Origin: an uncultured Acidobacteriota bacterium
Lineage (GTDB): Bacteria > Acidobacteriota > Terriglobia > Bryobacterales > Bryobacteraceae
Reading direction: 5' to 3'
Assembly: GCA_902826685.1 (NCBI GenBank)
Contig: CADEFT010000003.1
Coordinates: forward strand, 183,207 to 223,066
Length of the DNA: 39,860 nucleotides
The first letter of the stretch is position 1; every line of letters starts with the position of its first letter. Shown one piece after another: positions 7,577-14,132 of the stretch. The position numbers and the translations under genes were made by a program. The notes under the pieces were generated by a model. The model searched no databases, had not been told where the DNA came from, and saw only the letters and a list, made by a program, of their open reading frames with translations.

Positions 7577-8545
7577 CTAAAATCCCTCCCATACGTGCGC
7601 GGCGAAATCGTTGCGGGGCTCAAAGCCGCTCCGCTCGTAGAGGCGGATGGCGGAAACATTGGACGAGGTCACGGTGAGACTGACCTCGGTACATCCGTAG
7701 GCCGTCAGTTCGTTGACGCAGTGGCGCAGCATCTCGTAGCCGATGCCATAGCCTCGCGCTTCGGGCGAGACGCATAGCTGCGTGATGTGGCCGGTGGTAG
7801 GGCCGACGATACTGGCCAGAACGAGGCCGCACAGGCTGCCGCTATCCTTGCGGTGGCAGAAGAACGAAGCGGCCGGGAAGAAGCGTCCGCAGCCGGGGTA
7901 TTGGATGATGTTGAGCAGGAATTTCCGGGCGCCGGGCACGGTCTGGTACTGGTCGTTGATCTTGCTGTCGATGTGGCCGCGGTAGCAATCGGTGATGAGG
8001 CGCGCGGCCGATTCCTGGCCCTGTTCCCGCCAGGCGGCCATTTGCACGTGCGCATCGGCGGCCCCGGGCGGCATGAGGCCGCCATCGAGAGCCTTCACCA
8101 TAAAGGTTCGCGGATAGACCTGCAGCCAGCGGGGTAGCGGCATCTTGCGGCGCAGCGGCGAGGAGAGCGTCATCAACTGCGTTTCGACGCGGCGAATCTC
8201 GCGGTCCGACATCAGGGCGCCGAGCGAGCTTTCGAGCAGCAGATTCTCGAATTCCGGCACACGATAGGCAGGGCGCAAATAGACGTCGCCGATCATGCCC
8301 TTGTGTTCGTCGGTGATGTAGTAGGAGTAGCCTTCGATGCGGCCGTCGACAGTGAGCGCATAGCCGTTGAGCGAACGCATATTGACAAAGCGCAGCACCA
8401 GTTCGGCGGAGGCGGAAAAGCTCCAGTGGAAGGCTTCTTCCCAGGTGCGGATTTCGTCTTCCAGCAGCGGCTCGAGATCGCGGCCGGGCACCTGGCGCAA
8501 GTCGAGCACGCGAACGGTGGAATCCGCGATGAGGGGAGAAGCCAT
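7577..8545 (-). CDS. Tandem-GNAT acetyltransferase
   Basis: 322 aa. The C-terminal half is a canonical GNAT domain: ITQLCVSPEARGYGIGYEMLRHCVN contains the acetyl-CoA pyrophosphate loop R-G-Y-G-I-G, followed by SNVSAIRLYERSGFEP. The N-terminal half (EEAFHWSFSASAELVLRFV, then GYSYYITDEHKGMIGDVYLRP) looks like a second, more degenerate GNAT fold without a clear R/Q-x-x-G-x-G/A loop, giving a two-domain architecture. It acetylates an unknown acceptor in the cytoplasm. Its ATG (8545) abuts the stop of the cytochrome gene (8546), so translation is probably coupled. No function connects it obviously with sulfite oxidation. Confidence 0.85.
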   Translation of the reverse strand: MASPLIADSTVRVLDLRQVPGRDLEPLLEDEIRTWEEAFHWSFSASAELVLRFVNMRSLNGYALTVDGRIEGYSYYITDEHKGMIGDVYLRPAYRVPEFENLLLESSLGALMSDREIRRVETQLMTLSSPLRRKMPLPRWLQVYPRTFMVKALDGGLMPPGAADAHVQMAAWREQGQESAARLITDCYRGHIDSKINDQYQTVPGARKFLLNIIQYPGCGRFFPAASFFCHRKDSGSLCGLVLASIVGPTTGHITQLCVSPEARGYGIGYEMLRHCVNELTAYGCTEVSLTVTSSNVSAIRLYERSGFEPRNDFAAHVWEGF

Positions 8546-8845
8546 TTACTTCTTGGAAGCGTCGCGCGACAGGGGCGGCGCGGGCAACGGCTTGTCGTCG
8601 CCGTAGTTGGCCACCAGGTATTCCATCAGCGCTTTACGGTCGTTGAGCGTGGCGCCCCAGCGGATCATCTTGTCCAGTTCCCGCTCCCACCCGGCGCGGG
8701 GCAGGCGCTGAACGTTGATAATGCGCAACCCGTGGCAGGCGACGCATTGGCGCTTCTCCTCTTCCCTGCCCTTTTCGATCAGTTGGGGGTCGGCGGCGAT
8801 GGAGGCGGTTACGGCGAACAGCGCGGCGGCGATGGGAGCTTTCAT
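8546..8845 (-). CDS. Periplasmic monoheme cytochrome c, likely SorB-type subunit
   Basis: 99 aa from ATG 8845; a longer frame open from 9352 overlaps the molybdoenzyme and is spurious. Residues 1-18 are a signal peptide (MKAPIAAALFAVTASIAA). A single heme c motif, CVACH (34-38), follows, with later conserved Met residues as possible axial ligands. The gene starts 2 bp after the stop of the sulfite-oxidase-fold gene. In known SorAB sulfite dehydrogenases a small monoheme cytochrome encoded directly downstream of SorA takes electrons from the Mo centre, so this is assigned as the electron acceptor subunit by context. Confidence 0.85.
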   Translation of the reverse strand: MKAPIAAALFAVTASIAADPQLIEKGREEEKRQCVACHGLRIINVQRLPRAGWERELDKMIRWGATLNDRKALMEYLVANYGDDKPLPAPPLSRDASKK

Positions 8846-8847
8846 GT

Positions 8848-9984
8848 TCAGGCCTCCACGGTGACGCCGATGCGGTCGACGCCATTCCATAGGTATCCGG
8901 ATGGATTCCAGACCGGTTCGATGGGCTGCACCCGGCCGGCCGAATCGGTGGCGCGCGACATGAGGATGTGGTGGCCGGGGCGGGCGGGCGACCAGTCCAG
9001 CCGCCAGGAGCGCCAGGCAAAATTGAAATTCTCGGGGCCGAGGATCGCGTCGCGCCACTTGGCGCCGCCGTCCGAGGAGATCTCGACGCGGGCGACACGA
9101 TTCTCGCCGGCCCAGGCCATCCCCTGCAGCCGCTGCGGCGCGCGGGCCACCTTGGCGTTGTCGAGAGGCTTGACGAAAATCGACTTGACCGCCATCCCTT
9201 CGATCACTTCCATGTCTTCCGGCTTGGCCGCGCCGCCCGGACCCACCGGATACTTCGGATAGCGATAGCCGGTGGCGAAATAGAATCCGGAATCGGGCTG
9301 CGCGGCCAGCGTAAAACCGGTCACCCATTTGACCCAGCTTGCGCCATCCCAACCGGGAACGACCAGGCGCGCCGGACCGCCGTGGATGGCGGGCAGCGGC
9401 TCACCGTTCATTTCAAGCGCGATCAGGGTGGAGGGATGACGCAGCTTGCGCATGGGAATGGAGCGAATGAAATCGGGCGTCTTGCCCACCGGCACGTCGG
9501 CTCCGTTGAAGGTACCCCATTGGGCTTCGGCGGCGGCGCCGGCTTTGTCCATCAGGTCGGCCAACCTCGGGCCGCGCCATTCGGCATTGCCCACGGCTCC
9601 CTTTTTCCATTGCAGGCCGGGCAGTTTGGGATGGAAGAAGTTGCGGCCGTTGCCGGCGCACTCAAGCGTCGCGGGCACTTTGAATTGCGGCAGTTTGCGC
9701 AAATCGTCGAGACTCAGCGAAAGCTTGTTCGATGCCAGGCCGCCAATCTCGAGGCGAAACGCCGCGTGGTCGATTTGCGGACGCGGAAGGTGATGGCGCA
9801 CGAAGAAGGCGTCGTTGGGCGTGAGCCACTGGTCGAAGTATTCGACGGGGGATTCCAGGTCCTCCGGAAAGTCGTTCTGGACCAGCATGGGGCGCTTGCC
9901 GGGAAAGACGAGTTCCTGGGCCGCGACGGGTAAACCGGCCCAGCCCGCGCCGACGGCGCGAAGCCAATGCCTGCGGGAATGCAT
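8848..9984 (-). CDS. Sulfite oxidase-fold molybdopterin enzyme, likely SorA-type sulfite dehydrogenase
   Basis: 378 aa from ATG 9984, chosen because GGAGA precedes it at good spacing; upstream in-frame starts at 9990 (ATG) and 10008 (GTG) are less well placed. The N-terminus SRRHWLRAVGAGWAGLPVAA is a twin-arginine-type signal. The Mo-cofactor domain has the cysteine ligand C109 in ATLECAGNGR, plus the GGPARLVVPGWDGASWVKW pocket. A C-terminal dimerisation domain of the Mo-co type follows (RVARVEISSDGGAKW, WRLDWSPARPGHH). Expected reaction: sulfite to sulfate in the periplasm, passing electrons to the cytochrome encoded 2 bp downstream. A related reductase of the YedY/MsrP group is less likely because the C-terminal domain is present. 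The MFS gene upstream ends at 10005. Confidence 0.88.
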   Translation of the reverse strand: MHSRRHWLRAVGAGWAGLPVAAQELVFPGKRPMLVQNDFPEDLESPVEYFDQWLTPNDAFFVRHHLPRPQIDHAAFRLEIGGLASNKLSLSLDDLRKLPQFKVPATLECAGNGRNFFHPKLPGLQWKKGAVGNAEWRGPRLADLMDKAGAAAEAQWGTFNGADVPVGKTPDFIRSIPMRKLRHPSTLIALEMNGEPLPAIHGGPARLVVPGWDGASWVKWVTGFTLAAQPDSGFYFATGYRYPKYPVGPGGAAKPEDMEVIEGMAVKSIFVKPLDNAKVARAPQRLQGMAWAGENRVARVEISSDGGAKWRDAILGPENFNFAWRSWRLDWSPARPGHHILMSRATDSAGRVQPIEPVWNPSGYLWNGVDRIGVTVEA

Positions 9985-10004
9985 TGCCATTCTCCGATAG
10001 CGTA

Positions 10005-11219
10005 TCACTTGAATCTGGACGCCAAGAGCGGCAGCTTGTTACCCAGCCAGATGACGGCGAGGATCAACAGGACGCCAACGCTGCCGGCGACCGGAAGCAT
10101 CATGATGGAACCGATGCCGGCGTATTCCGCCGCCCAGGCAAGCGACGCGGGCGCCAGCAGTCCGCCGGTGACGGCGAGCGAGAACAATCCGTTGAAAAGG
10201 CCCGGGTGGTAGTGCGGGAAGCGATTGCCGATCTGCTCCACTACCAGCGGGTAAATGGAGGCAAAACCGAGCCCGGTCATGACGATGCCCGAAGCGGCGC
10301 CAGTGGTGGTGGCGGTGAGGGAAAGGATCACGCAGCCGAAGATGGAGGCGACCACGCTTCCGAGCAGCAGTTTGGCGTGGTTGACGCTGGGGAGGATCGC
10401 CTGTGCGACGATGCGGCCGAGAGTGAGTGAGAACCAATAGAGCGCCAGCAGCCAGATGGCGCTGGCCGGACTGGCGCCCAGACGCTGGGCGAGCAGCAGC
10501 GGCAGCCATCCGGCGATGGACCATTCATTGCCGAACTGCAGGAACAGTAGGAGGGCGAACAGGACGGCGGTGGGACTGCGGAAATCGGAAAGGGCCTGGC
10601 GCAGCGGCACCGAGGAAGGTTTCGGTTCCACATCGCGGCGCCAGCGTGCATATTTACCCGCCAGGAATGCGGGCAGCAGACCGAGGAACGTCAGGATGGC
10701 GCCAGTCGTGTAGACATAAAAAGTTCCGGCCACCAGCACGGCCGTGGTGAGGCAGCCGAGTCCGAACAGCAGTCCGGCGAGGTTGATGGTGGAGGCGGGA
10801 TCGCGGCGGTACACCGGCGAGACGGCATGGAACAGGGCGGTATTGAGGATGCCGCCGCTGAGGCCGATCGACAGCATCCCGGCCACGCGAAACCAATGGC
10901 TGCGCGGCGGGCCGACGGCGGCCAGATAGAAGAAGGACAGCGCGGCAAGCGAGGAAGCGAGAATGAGGACGGTGCCGATCGAATGGCGCTCCAGCAGTTG
11001 GCGCGAAGCGGCGGTCGAGATCAGGAACCCGGCGTTCAACGCCAGGAAGTAGTAACCGATCGTGAAGTATTCCGACTGCAGGTGGTAGCCCCAGGCCGGA
11101 ATGATGGCTCCCAGAAACGACATCAGGACGCCGGACAGGAAGAATCCGGCGAGGGTGCTGCGTGCGGCGGCGGCCGATACGTCCCTCAAGGGAGGGTTGG
11201 CTGCCGGATGGGGAGACAT
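10005..11219 (-). CDS. MFS transporter
   Basis: 404 aa with about 12 predicted membrane helices, for example TLAGFFLSGVLMSFLGAIIP, AVLFALLLFLQFGNEWSI and SVGVLLILAVIWL. It is a major facilitator with loop 2-3 around SRQLLERHSIG and a central cytoplasmic loop (RWRRDVEPKPSS). The fold resembles the FucP/sugar-transporter branch by general look, but no substrate motif is decisive. It is the first gene of a five-gene minus-strand operon with the sulfite dehydrogenase pair; context would allow sulfite, sulfonate or organic-acid export or import. TACAAT lies 8 nt before the ATG without an SD, suggesting a leaderless operon message. Confidence 0.88.
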   Translation of the reverse strand: MSPHPAANPPLRDVSAAAARSTLAGFFLSGVLMSFLGAIIPAWGYHLQSEYFTIGYYFLALNAGFLISTAASRQLLERHSIGTVLILASSLAALSFFYLAAVGPPRSHWFRVAGMLSIGLSGGILNTALFHAVSPVYRRDPASTINLAGLLFGLGCLTTAVLVAGTFYVYTTGAILTFLGLLPAFLAGKYARWRRDVEPKPSSVPLRQALSDFRSPTAVLFALLLFLQFGNEWSIAGWLPLLLAQRLGASPASAIWLLALYWFSLTLGRIVAQAILPSVNHAKLLLGSVVASIFGCVILSLTATTTGAASGIVMTGLGFASIYPLVVEQIGNRFPHYHPGLFNGLFSLAVTGGLLAPASLAWAAEYAGIGSIMMLPVAGSVGVLLILAVIWLGNKLPLLASRFK

Positions 11220-11227
11220 TCAGGCGT

Positions 11228-11233
11228 ATTGTA
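11228..11233 (-). promoter_or_regulatory. -10-like TACAAT, 8 nt before the MFS/sorAB operon start
   Basis: The minus strand reads TACAAT, then ACGCCTGA, then ATG at 11219. There is no SD. It is likely the promoter of the MFS-sorAB-GNAT-SDR operon, giving a leaderless first gene. No good -35 is visible. Confidence 0.4.
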
Positions 11234-11337
11234 ACCCGGCCGTGAATATGGAAATCGGGACTCGCGGGAGAATGGAAAATATGAAAATCGGAATACAGTA
11301 CCCGCCGGGTGGTGGCGCAGATTCGAGCTAACTCTTT

Positions 11338-11366
11338 GGGAATCGAGCTCTTGCGATGAGATTCCC
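11338..11366. promoter_or_regulatory. 7-bp perfect inverted repeat upstream of the sigma-54-like promoter
   Basis: GGGAATC (11338-11344) and GATTCCC (11360-11366) are perfect inverted repeats with a 15-bp spacer, ending 13 bp before the -24 element at 11380. Centre-to-centre spacing of 22 bp, two helical turns, would suit a dimeric activator or repressor. It could equally be chance. Confidence 0.35.
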
Positions 11367-11379
11367 GTTGAAACGAGCA

Positions 11380-11396
11380 TTGGCCCGGCGATTGCA
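11380..11396 (+). promoter_or_regulatory. Sigma-54 (RpoN) -24/-12 promoter candidate
   Basis: TTGGCCCGGCGATTGCA agrees with the RpoN consensus YTGGCACGRNNNTTGCW at every defined position except one (C for A at the sixth base). The invariant GG and GC are correctly spaced. The predicted start of transcription is about 11407 on the plus strand, heading into a 70-nt stretch that ends in an intrinsic terminator before the hydrolase gene. Confidence 0.55.
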
Positions 11397-11406
11397 TCTC
11401 ATGTGG

Positions 11407-11506
11407 CAGGGTTATTGAGGTTTTCAAGTCGCTTCGGTGGTTGTAGTTGCCTCCCGAATCGGTTTCTCCTTTACCCGGCATCGTACGGCGGTGCCGGGTT
11501 TTTTGT
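11407..11506 (+). ncRNA. Candidate small RNA or attenuated leader from the sigma-54-like promoter
   Basis: A segment of about 100 nt lies between the predicted RpoN start (about 11407) and the intrinsic terminator (stem 11473-11499). No ORF with a plausible start fits it, and the upstream annotated gene runs the other way, so the terminator ends no known gene. The interior can pair, for example GAGG near 11417 with CCTC near 11454. It may be a stand-alone small RNA, or a leader whose terminator controls readthrough into the alpha/beta hydrolase at 11530. The remaining part of the 310-bp gap (11234-11337) shows nothing I can identify. Confidence 0.4.
11473..11505 (+). terminator. Intrinsic terminator upstream of the hydrolase gene
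   Basis: ACCCGGCA (11473-11480) pairs perfectly with TGCCGGGT (11492-11499) across an 11-nt loop and is followed directly by a T-run (TTTTTTG, then TTT). There is no T-run on the opposite strand, so it acts on plus-strand transcription only. It stands 24 bp before the hydrolase start. Confidence 0.75.
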
Positions 11507-11529
11507 TTGCTAAACTGACCCTTTAACCG

Positions 11530-12543
11530 ATGGGCTTGTACGCAAAGTGGATGGACCGGTGGGAGTACGATTTGGCGACGAAGGATACCAACCGCCAGGT
11601 ACGCCCGTTCGATTGGGGATTGGAGTGGATGGACGGTGTCGCGGCCAACGGCGATACGCGCAAATCGGTACACAACTGGGTGCGGCGCGCGGTATCGGAA
11701 TCCGACGGCTATTACGATGCGCCGCCGATAAACGACTACCGGCTCGAAGACGGGGTGCTTCGATTTACCAGCGCCATCCGGTCGCCCTATCCTGAAAACA
11801 ACCTGGTACACGCGGATTTCTTCCCGGCCGAGAAGGATGAAGGCCGCGCGGTGGTGGTGCTGCCGCAGTGGAATTCCGATGCGGGCGGACATGTGGGTCT
11901 GTGCCGCCTGCTCAACAAGTTCGGCATTACGGCCCTGCGCATGAGTATGGCCTATCACGACCGGCGGATGCCGGCCGAACTCCAGCGCGCCGATTACCAT
12001 GTTTCAAGCAACGTGGGGCGTACGATCCATGCCGTGAGGCAATCGGTCATCGATGTGAAGTCGTGCCTGACGTGGCTCGAACAGCGCGGTTATCAACGGC
12101 TGGGGCTGCTCGGCACCAGTCTGGGATCATGCATGGCGTTCATCACGGCGGCGCACGATCGCCGGTTGAAGTGCGGTGTCTTCAACCACGTATCCATGTA
12201 CTTCTCGGACGTGGTGTGGACCGGGCTTTCGACCCGCCATGTAAAGCAGGGCTTTGAAGGAAACGTCACACAGGATGAGTTGCGGGAATTGTGGGCGCCC
12301 ATCAGCCCGGCCACTTTCCTTGAGCGGCTGAAAGGCCGCAACATGCCTGCTCTGCTGATCTGGGCCAAGTACGACACGACGTTCCTGCCGGTGTATTCCA
12401 AACAAGTATTGGACAGTTTCCGGCGCCACCAATTGCCGCATGAAGTGTTCACGCTGCCCTGTGCGCACTACACGACGGGAAAATTTCCCTTCAACTGGAT
12501 GGATGGGCTGGCGATGTGCCGGTTTCTCAAAAACCGGCTGTGA
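11530..12543 (+). CDS. Alpha/beta hydrolase family protein
   Basis: 337 aa, with no signal peptide. The nucleophile elbow is GTSLGS with S197 in LGLLGTSLGSCMAF. The acid is probably Asp in IWAKYDTTFLP and the catalytic histidine lies in LPCAHYTTGKFPF near the C-terminus. The overall pattern (long N-terminal lid region, DFFPAEKDEGRAVVVLPQW, then ALRMSMAYHDRR) resembles the ABHD18-like group of uncharacterised hydrolases. Substrate unknown. The gene starts 30 bp after an intrinsic terminator and 150 bp after a sigma-54-like promoter, so its expression may depend on readthrough. A TAAACT hexamer at 11511-11516 is an alternative -10. No strong SD precedes the ATG. Confidence 0.85.
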   Translation: MGLYAKWMDRWEYDLATKDTNRQVRPFDWGLEWMDGVAANGDTRKSVHNWVRRAVSESDGYYDAPPINDYRLEDGVLRFTSAIRSPYPENNLVHADFFPAEKDEGRAVVVLPQWNSDAGGHVGLCRLLNKFGITALRMSMAYHDRRMPAELQRADYHVSSNVGRTIHAVRQSVIDVKSCLTWLEQRGYQRLGLLGTSLGSCMAFITAAHDRRLKCGVFNHVSMYFSDVVWTGLSTRHVKQGFEGNVTQDELRELWAPISPATFLERLKGRNMPALLIWAKYDTTFLPVYSKQVLDSFRRHQLPHEVFTLPCAHYTTGKFPFNWMDGLAMCRFLKNRL

Positions 12544-12563
12544 AGCGGCGCCCCTCCAATCTC

Positions 12564-12592
12564 TTGACAGCTTCCAAAACTGGAATTAGTAT
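12564..12592 (+). promoter_or_regulatory. Strong sigma-70-type promoter of the small RNA/micro-ORF unit
   Basis: TTGACA (12564-12569) is a perfect -35. It is followed by a 17-bp spacer and TAGTAT (12587-12592), which matches the -10 consensus at 4 of 6 positions. Predicted start near 12599. It is the best-looking promoter in the window and lies 21 bp after the hydrolase stop. Confidence 0.75.
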
Positions 12593-12598
12593 GAAGCT

Positions 12599-12840
12599 AT
12601 CACTGAGAAAGGAGGTGGTCCAGTTTCAACATATGAGTACTGGTAGTAGATATCACACGCGCGAGGTGGCCGACTGTTAAAGTCGACGCTCCTACTGTAG
12701 CTGGTTTCGTTCAGTGGCGAAGCCGCCGTTCCTGTGGACCGGCCGCCTCTGCGCGCAGGATTGGAAACCAGATTCCGTCCTAGATCGGCTCGAAATAAAG
12801 GCCCCTGCTCGAGAAGTTCTCGGGCAGGGGCCTTTCGCTT
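12599..12840 (+). ncRNA. Candidate structured RNA/micropeptide transcript with extended anti-SD complementarity
   Basis: The predicted transcript of about 240 nt is bounded by the promoter at 12564-12592 and the terminator at 12797-12845. Near its 5' end AGAAAGGAGGTGGTCCAG (12606-12623) is complementary, with one G-U pair, to the common bacterial 16S 3' end. CTGGTTTC (12701-12708) and GAAACCAG (12764-12771) form a perfect 8-bp stem enclosing GC-rich hairpins; CGAC/GTCG (12671-12674 and 12682-12685) form another. It also encodes a 15-codon ORF. Together these suggest a dedicated RNA gene, possibly dual-function. It fills the 330-bp gap between the hydrolase and the glucosaminidase. No RNA family is recognised with certainty. 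Confidence 0.55.
12633..12680 (+). CDS. Putative 15-residue micropeptide MSTGSRYHTREVADC
   Basis: ATG 12633 to TAA 12678-12680 encodes MSTGSRYHTREVADC. An unusually long SD-like element ends 9 nt before the ATG, although the GGAGG core lies 17 nt away, farther than is typical. Past the TAA the same frame stays open through 12714 and beyond. The +1 frame is also open through this segment and ends at TAG 12781-12783, giving a basic tail beginning VDAPTVAGFVQWRSRR. A leader peptide, stop readthrough or +1 frameshifting at TGT-TAA-A are all possible. The coding status is uncertain and no family is recognised. Confidence 0.4.
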   Translation: MSTGSRYHTREVADC

Positions 12841-12845
12841 TTGCT
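12797..12845 (+). terminator. Strong intrinsic terminator
   Basis: AAAGGCCCCTGC (12797-12808) pairs perfectly with GCAGGGGCCTTT (12824-12835). The hairpin extends into CGAG/CTCG with an AAGTT loop and is followed by TTT-CGC-TTTT. It ends the unit starting at 12599 and separates it from the glucosaminidase gene at 12874. The A-rich 5' flank means it may also work on the opposite strand. Confidence 0.85.
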
Positions 12846-12873
12846 ATGATTTGCCGATTGATTGGGTTCCGGC

Positions 12874-13311
12874 ATGTATCGTCCTATCGCGGTATTGCTG
12901 TTTTGCGGGCTGGCGGGCTCGGCGGAGACCGCCGCCATCGACGACCGGCTGGGTCCATTGAAAGAGTTCTTCCGGAGGAAGGGCGCGCCTGTAGGCCACC
13001 TGGCGCAGGAATTTCTGGCCGCCGCGGATCGCCATCGGCTCGACTGGCGGCTGCTGCCGAGTCTGGCCATCGTCGAAACGGGGGGCGGCCGCGTGGGCCG
13101 CGGCAACAATCTGTTCGGCTGGGGCCGGGTGCGATTCCCCACCATCGTGGACGGCATCCAAACCGTGGCGCGGATGGTGGCCGAGGGTCCAGCCTATCGG
13201 GGCAAAAGCCTGAACGAAAAGCTGAGGACCTATTCCCCGGTGCCGGGGTATCTCGAAAAGGTACACCGGACCATGCGTCAACTGGGAGCTCTAAAACAGC
13301 GCGGCGAGTAA
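12874..13311 (+). CDS. Exported glucosaminidase-domain protein
   Basis: 145 aa from ATG 12874. An N-terminal signal peptide (MYRPIAVLLFCGLAGSAETA) precedes a single short peptidoglycan hydrolase domain. Motifs are LLPSLAIVETGGG (putative catalytic Glu), NNLFGWG and YSPVPGYLEKV, which match the glucosaminidase/endo-beta-N-acetylglucosaminidase fold (lysozyme-like). It probably cleaves glycan strands in the periplasm during wall growth. The domain is near the minimum size for the family. TATGAT at 12845-12850 could be its -10. The last 21 bp overlap the convergent site-2 protease gene. Confidence 0.85.
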   Translation: MYRPIAVLLFCGLAGSAETAAIDDRLGPLKEFFRRKGAPVGHLAQEFLAAADRHRLDWRLLPSLAIVETGGGRVGRGNNLFGWGRVRFPTIVDGIQTVARMVAEGPAYRGKSLNEKLRTYSPVPGYLEKVHRTMRQLGALKQRGE

Positions 13312-13995
13312 GAAGACGTAGAACCGGCTCATGACGCTCCAGAACAGGGCGGTGGCGTGGAAGACGGCCAGCGGATAAAGGAACGACAGTTTCGATTCCC
13401 ACTGGTAGAACTTGAGCGCCGATTCGGGCTTCATCCAAAAGGCGGCCAGAGAAAATCCATCGAGCGGCGGCAGCGGCATCAGGTTGAAAGCGGCCATCAG
13501 CACGTTTTGATAAAAGAGGATGCTGAGCAGGACGGCCGCGATATCGGCGGCCGGATCGGCGGCCTTCACCAGCAGCCACGGTGTACCTGAGTAATCATGG
13601 GCGAACCAGCCGAGCGCGATGCCGCTTTTGATCAAACCCGCGGCGGCAAGCGCGACGGCGAGATTGAGGGCCGGCCCTCCGAAGGCGATCCAGGCGGCTG
13701 AACGCTTGTTCTGGACGGCCCATTGCGGATCGAATGGGGCGGCCGGATAGCCGAACGTCCAGACGCCACCCGAACGCATGTTGGCGAACATCGCAATGAG
13801 CGGCATCACACCAAGTCCGAAACGCGCGCGGGCCATGTGATCGAGCGGGTTCCAGTTGATTTTCGGGAACGGATAGACTTCGCGCGAGCCCAGCAGCCGG
13901 GCGGCCAGCGCGTGTCCCATTTCATGAAACATGGTGGTGGCCAGGAAAACGATGTAGCCGATGACGGCGGCGGCACCGGCCAAAGTGGGGTCCAT
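13291..13995 (-). CDS. Site-2 protease family (M50) membrane metallopeptidase
   Basis: 234 aa with several membrane helices. The zinc motif is HEMGH (24-28) in TTMFHEMGHALAARLLG, and the second conserved motif is NLMPLPPLDGF with the Asp ligand. These define a rhomboid-unrelated intramembrane metalloprotease of the M50 class, without a visible PDZ or CBS domain. It is a minimal S2P that cleaves membrane-embedded substrates, typically for signalling. It sits head-to-head with the M20 dipeptidase (138 bp between start codons) and tail-to-tail, overlapping by 21 bp, with the glucosaminidase gene. Confidence 0.9.
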   Translation of the reverse strand: MDPTLAGAAAVIGYIVFLATTMFHEMGHALAARLLGSREVYPFPKINWNPLDHMARARFGLGVMPLIAMFANMRSGGVWTFGYPAAPFDPQWAVQNKRSAAWIAFGGPALNLAVALAAAGLIKSGIALGWFAHDYSGTPWLLVKAADPAADIAAVLLSILFYQNVLMAAFNLMPLPPLDGFSLAAFWMKPESALKFYQWESKLSFLYPLAVFHATALFWSVMSRFYVFLLAALF

Positions 13996-14086
13996 GGATG
14001 GCCTTTCGGGAACACAGGTTCCACCTCGTCATTCGTCTGAAAGCGCGTTCGCCAGTAGCGCGCGCGGGAAGAATTCGCCGCAGGGC

Positions 14087-14092
14087 TATAAT
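14087..14092 (+). promoter_or_regulatory. -10 TATAAT of the M20 dipeptidase gene
   Basis: A perfect TATAAT lies 40 nt before the ATG at 14133, giving a predicted 5' leader of about 33 nt. It overlaps an upstream in-frame ATG (14091), which therefore cannot be the start. No good -35 is seen. Confidence 0.5.
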
Positions 14093-14132
14093 GGAGCCAA
14101 ATCTGGAAGTCTCGGGAATCTCGTACTGCGTC

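Noticed and set aside
9985..10008. Longer N-terminus for the molybdoenzyme (starts at 9990 or 10008)
   Set aside because: ATG 9984 has the best SD spacing and gives a clean twin-arginine signal at the N-terminus.
12606..12623. Remnant of an rRNA operon (sequence complementary to the 16S 3' end)
   Set aside because: The similarity stops after about 18 bases; no other 16S sequence lies nearby on either strand.
12638..12649. TACT...AGTA element in the micro-ORF resembling BlaI half-sites
   Set aside because: Imperfect and differently spaced from the palindrome at 24172; most likely chance.
12714..13334. GTG-start 206-aa frame running from the small RNA region into the glucosaminidase gene
   Set aside because: It would translate through a strong intrinsic terminator and then overlap the glucosaminidase gene in the wrong frame.
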